The translations under genes and the position numbers were made by a program. Shown piece after piece: positions 5,149 through 5,927 of a stretch of 5,927 nucleotides of DNA; the first letter of the stretch is position 1, and each line of letters opens with the position of its first letter. Origin of the DNA: Rhizobiaceae bacterium UBA1291 (GTDB taxonomy: Bacteria; Pseudomonadota; Alphaproteobacteria; Rhizobiales; Rhizobiaceae); the NCBI GenBank assembly GCA_002307905.1, contig DBUL01000258.1, forward strand, positions 2,403 through 8,329, read 5' to 3'. Below the pieces are notes generated by a model that saw only the letters and a list, made by a program, of their open reading frames with translations, was not told the origin of the DNA and made no database searches.

Positions 5149-5178
5149 GGCGTTTCCTGGCGCGATCGACGTGCCTAG
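5146..5178. repeat. Degenerate second copy of the element terminus at a convergent junction
   Basis: TAGGGCGTTTCCTGGC followed by GCGATCGA (5146-5169) matches the 274-bp element's left terminus at 21 of 24 positions, including 12 consecutive identical bases at 5150-5161. The segment ends in CTAG (5175-5178). The first TAG is the stop of the 74-residue protein gene. The final CTAG holds the stop of the convergent DJ-1/PfpI gene. No internal hairpins are present, so this is a solo, collapsed or minimal form. Confidence 0.7.
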
Positions 5179-5741
5179 CGGTGTTCGGCGGCAAAGGCCG
5201 AGAGTTCGGCTTCAGCCTCGGGCGTCCACAGATCGAGCGCTTTCAAGACTTCAATGGCAAAGGTGACCGGTGCCGAACCCGGCGCGGTGACGATGCGCTT
5301 GTCTGACACCGCCCGCGGCTGATCGCGATAGAGATCGGCGCCATGGTAGCCGGGATACTTGCTGTGCGAGGCGCGCGAATTGCCGGTATGGGCGACGTCG
5401 TCGAGGATACCGGTTGCGGCGAGAGCGCTGGCCGCGGCGCATATGCCGGCGACGACCTTGTTCTCAGCCCGGAAGGCCTTTGCCAGCTCGGTGAAATCGA
5501 AGGCCCGCCCCTTTTCCCAGGCATAGCCGCCGGGGATCACCAGCGCGTCGAAGCGCTGCGGGTCAATCTCGGCAAAGCCGATGTCCGGCGTGACCTTGAG
5601 GCCGCCCATCGAGACGACGGGCTGGCCGTCCGGCGAGGCGGTCAGCACATCGCAGCCGAGATAAGCGCGCGCGGCGGCCATCAGGAGCGCGGGCTCCCAA
5701 TCAGCGAAATCGGTTTGCAGGGCGACAGCGATGCGGGACAT
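5175..5741 (-). CDS. DJ-1/PfpI-family (type 1 glutamine amidotransferase-like) protein
   Basis: The 188-residue product has the flavodoxin-like DJ-1/PfpI fold. An N-terminal strand IAVALQTDFADWEP carries the conserved glutamate E16. FDALVIPGGYAWE (64-76) follows, then the nucleophile elbow AGICAAASAL with C101, and a C-terminal segment RIVTAPGSAPVTFAIEVLKAL. The family includes glyoxalase III/deglycase-type, chaperone and protease activities; which applies here cannot be read from sequence. It is cytosolic, with no signal peptide. The start at ATG 5739-5741 is preceded by AAGGAGA on the minus strand; the frame stays open further upstream but that extension overlaps the GNAT gene and has no such site. 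It lies 43 bases downstream of the GNAT gene on the same strand. Its stop lies in the degenerate element terminus. Confidence 0.88.
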   Translation of the reverse strand: MSRIAVALQTDFADWEPALLMAAARAYLGCDVLTASPDGQPVVSMGGLKVTPDIGFAEIDPQRFDALVIPGGYAWEKGRAFDFTELAKAFRAENKVVAGICAAASALAATGILDDVAHTGNSRASHSKYPGYHGADLYRDQPRAVSDKRIVTAPGSAPVTFAIEVLKALDLWTPEAEAELSAFAAEHR

Positions 5742-5760
5742 GGGCAATTCTCCTTGTAAA

Positions 5761-5780
5761 CGAAAAAGCCAGGCGTGGCC
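5761..5780 (-). terminator. Weak terminator-like hairpin after the GNAT gene
   Basis: Read on the minus strand, GCCA-CGCC-TGGC is followed directly by TTTTT. The stem has only four to five pairs, so termination would be partial at best, and read-through into the DJ-1/PfpI gene is likely. Confidence 0.35.
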
Positions 5781-5784
5781 GCGC

Positions 5785-5927
5785 TCAGGACAGCGCCTGC
5801 ATGTAGCGCATGCCGGTGACCGGACGGGGCACGAAGTCCATGTGTTCGTAGAAACGATGGGCGGCGAAATTGCCGGTCGCGGCACTGACAGAAAGGTAAT
5901 CGCAGCCGAACTGGCGGGCAAGCTCGC
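5785..5927 (-). CDS. GNAT-family N-acetyltransferase, C-terminal fragment
   Basis: The minus frame is open from the window edge to TGA (plus 5785-5787), giving the last 46 residues. It includes ELARQFGCDYLSVSA then ATGNFAAHRFYEHMDFV, the classic C-terminal GNAT signature (N-x-x-A-x-x-F-Y-x-x-x-F) that forms the end of the acetyl-CoA-binding fold. The protein continues through PRPVTGMRYMQALS. The substrate is unknown and the N-terminal part lies outside the window. It is probably co-directional, and possibly co-transcribed, with the DJ-1/PfpI gene. Confidence 0.82.
   Translation of the reverse strand, partial: ELARQFGCDYLSVSAATGNFAAHRFYEHMDFVPRPVTGMRYMQALS

Noticed and set aside
4818..5306. 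162-residue plus-strand open frame across the small protein gene and into the DJ-1/PfpI gene
   Set aside because: It begins inside a dispersed repeat, crosses the convergent junction and is antisense to a well-supported gene.
5742..5921. 60-residue N-terminal extension of the DJ-1/PfpI protein
   Set aside because: It overlaps the GNAT coding sequence in another frame; the internal ATG at 5739-5741 has a strong ribosome-binding site and matches the family's usual N-terminus.

Overview
The window looks like ordinary chromosome from an alphaproteobacterium, most likely a member of the Rhizobiales. Coding is GC-rich throughout, except the left edge, which is visibly less so. Several genes are of kinds common in rhizobia: a YafY-type WYL regulator divergent from a LysE exporter, a class II cytochrome c', and a DJ-1/PfpI protein. 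The intergenic spaces hold palindromic repeats of the rhizobial mosaic-element style. No genus can be named from this sequence alone.

Layout, left to right. (1) Positions 1-412 carry the end of a RelB/DinJ-like antitoxin overlapping a complete YafQ-family mRNA interferase toxin. (2) Positions 473-1354 encode a metallophosphoesterase resembling the Mn-dependent ADP-ribose/CDP-alcohol diphosphatases. (3) Positions 1351-1624 are a 274-bp palindromic, non-coding, MITE-like element with 34-bp terminal inverted repeats ending in CTAG. It sits exactly between two convergent genes and contains both of their stop codons. (4) Positions 1621-2322 (minus) encode the YafY/WYL regulator. It is divergent from a LysE-family exporter (2454-3089), and a perfect 7-6-7 inverted repeat between them is the likely operator. 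(5) Positions 3259-4722 hold two periplasm-facing c-type cytochromes: a cytochrome c' preceded by an FNR/FixK-like TGAT-N4-ATCA box, then a membrane-anchored diheme cytochrome c. A strong hairpin separates them. (6) Positions 4766-4836 are a second kind of dispersed palindrome, followed by a 74-residue protein of unknown function (4924-5148). (7) Minus-strand genes close the window: a DJ-1/PfpI protein (5175-5741) and the C-terminus of a GNAT acetyltransferase (5785 to the right edge).

How the parts work together. The regulator/exporter pair looks like a self-contained, locally autoregulated efflux module. The cytochrome pair suggests low-oxygen or nitric-oxide-related electron transfer or NO binding, and the FNR-like box fits that. 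The toxin-antitoxin pair is an accessory module.

The most distinctive observation concerns the repeat. A degenerate 24-nt copy of the 274-bp element's terminus lies at the other convergent gene junction (5146-5178), and there too both TAG stop codons fall at the ends of the motif. This suggests an element that targets, or is tolerated at, CTAG/TTAG sequences formed by TAG stops. I found no evidence of a large new multi-gene system.
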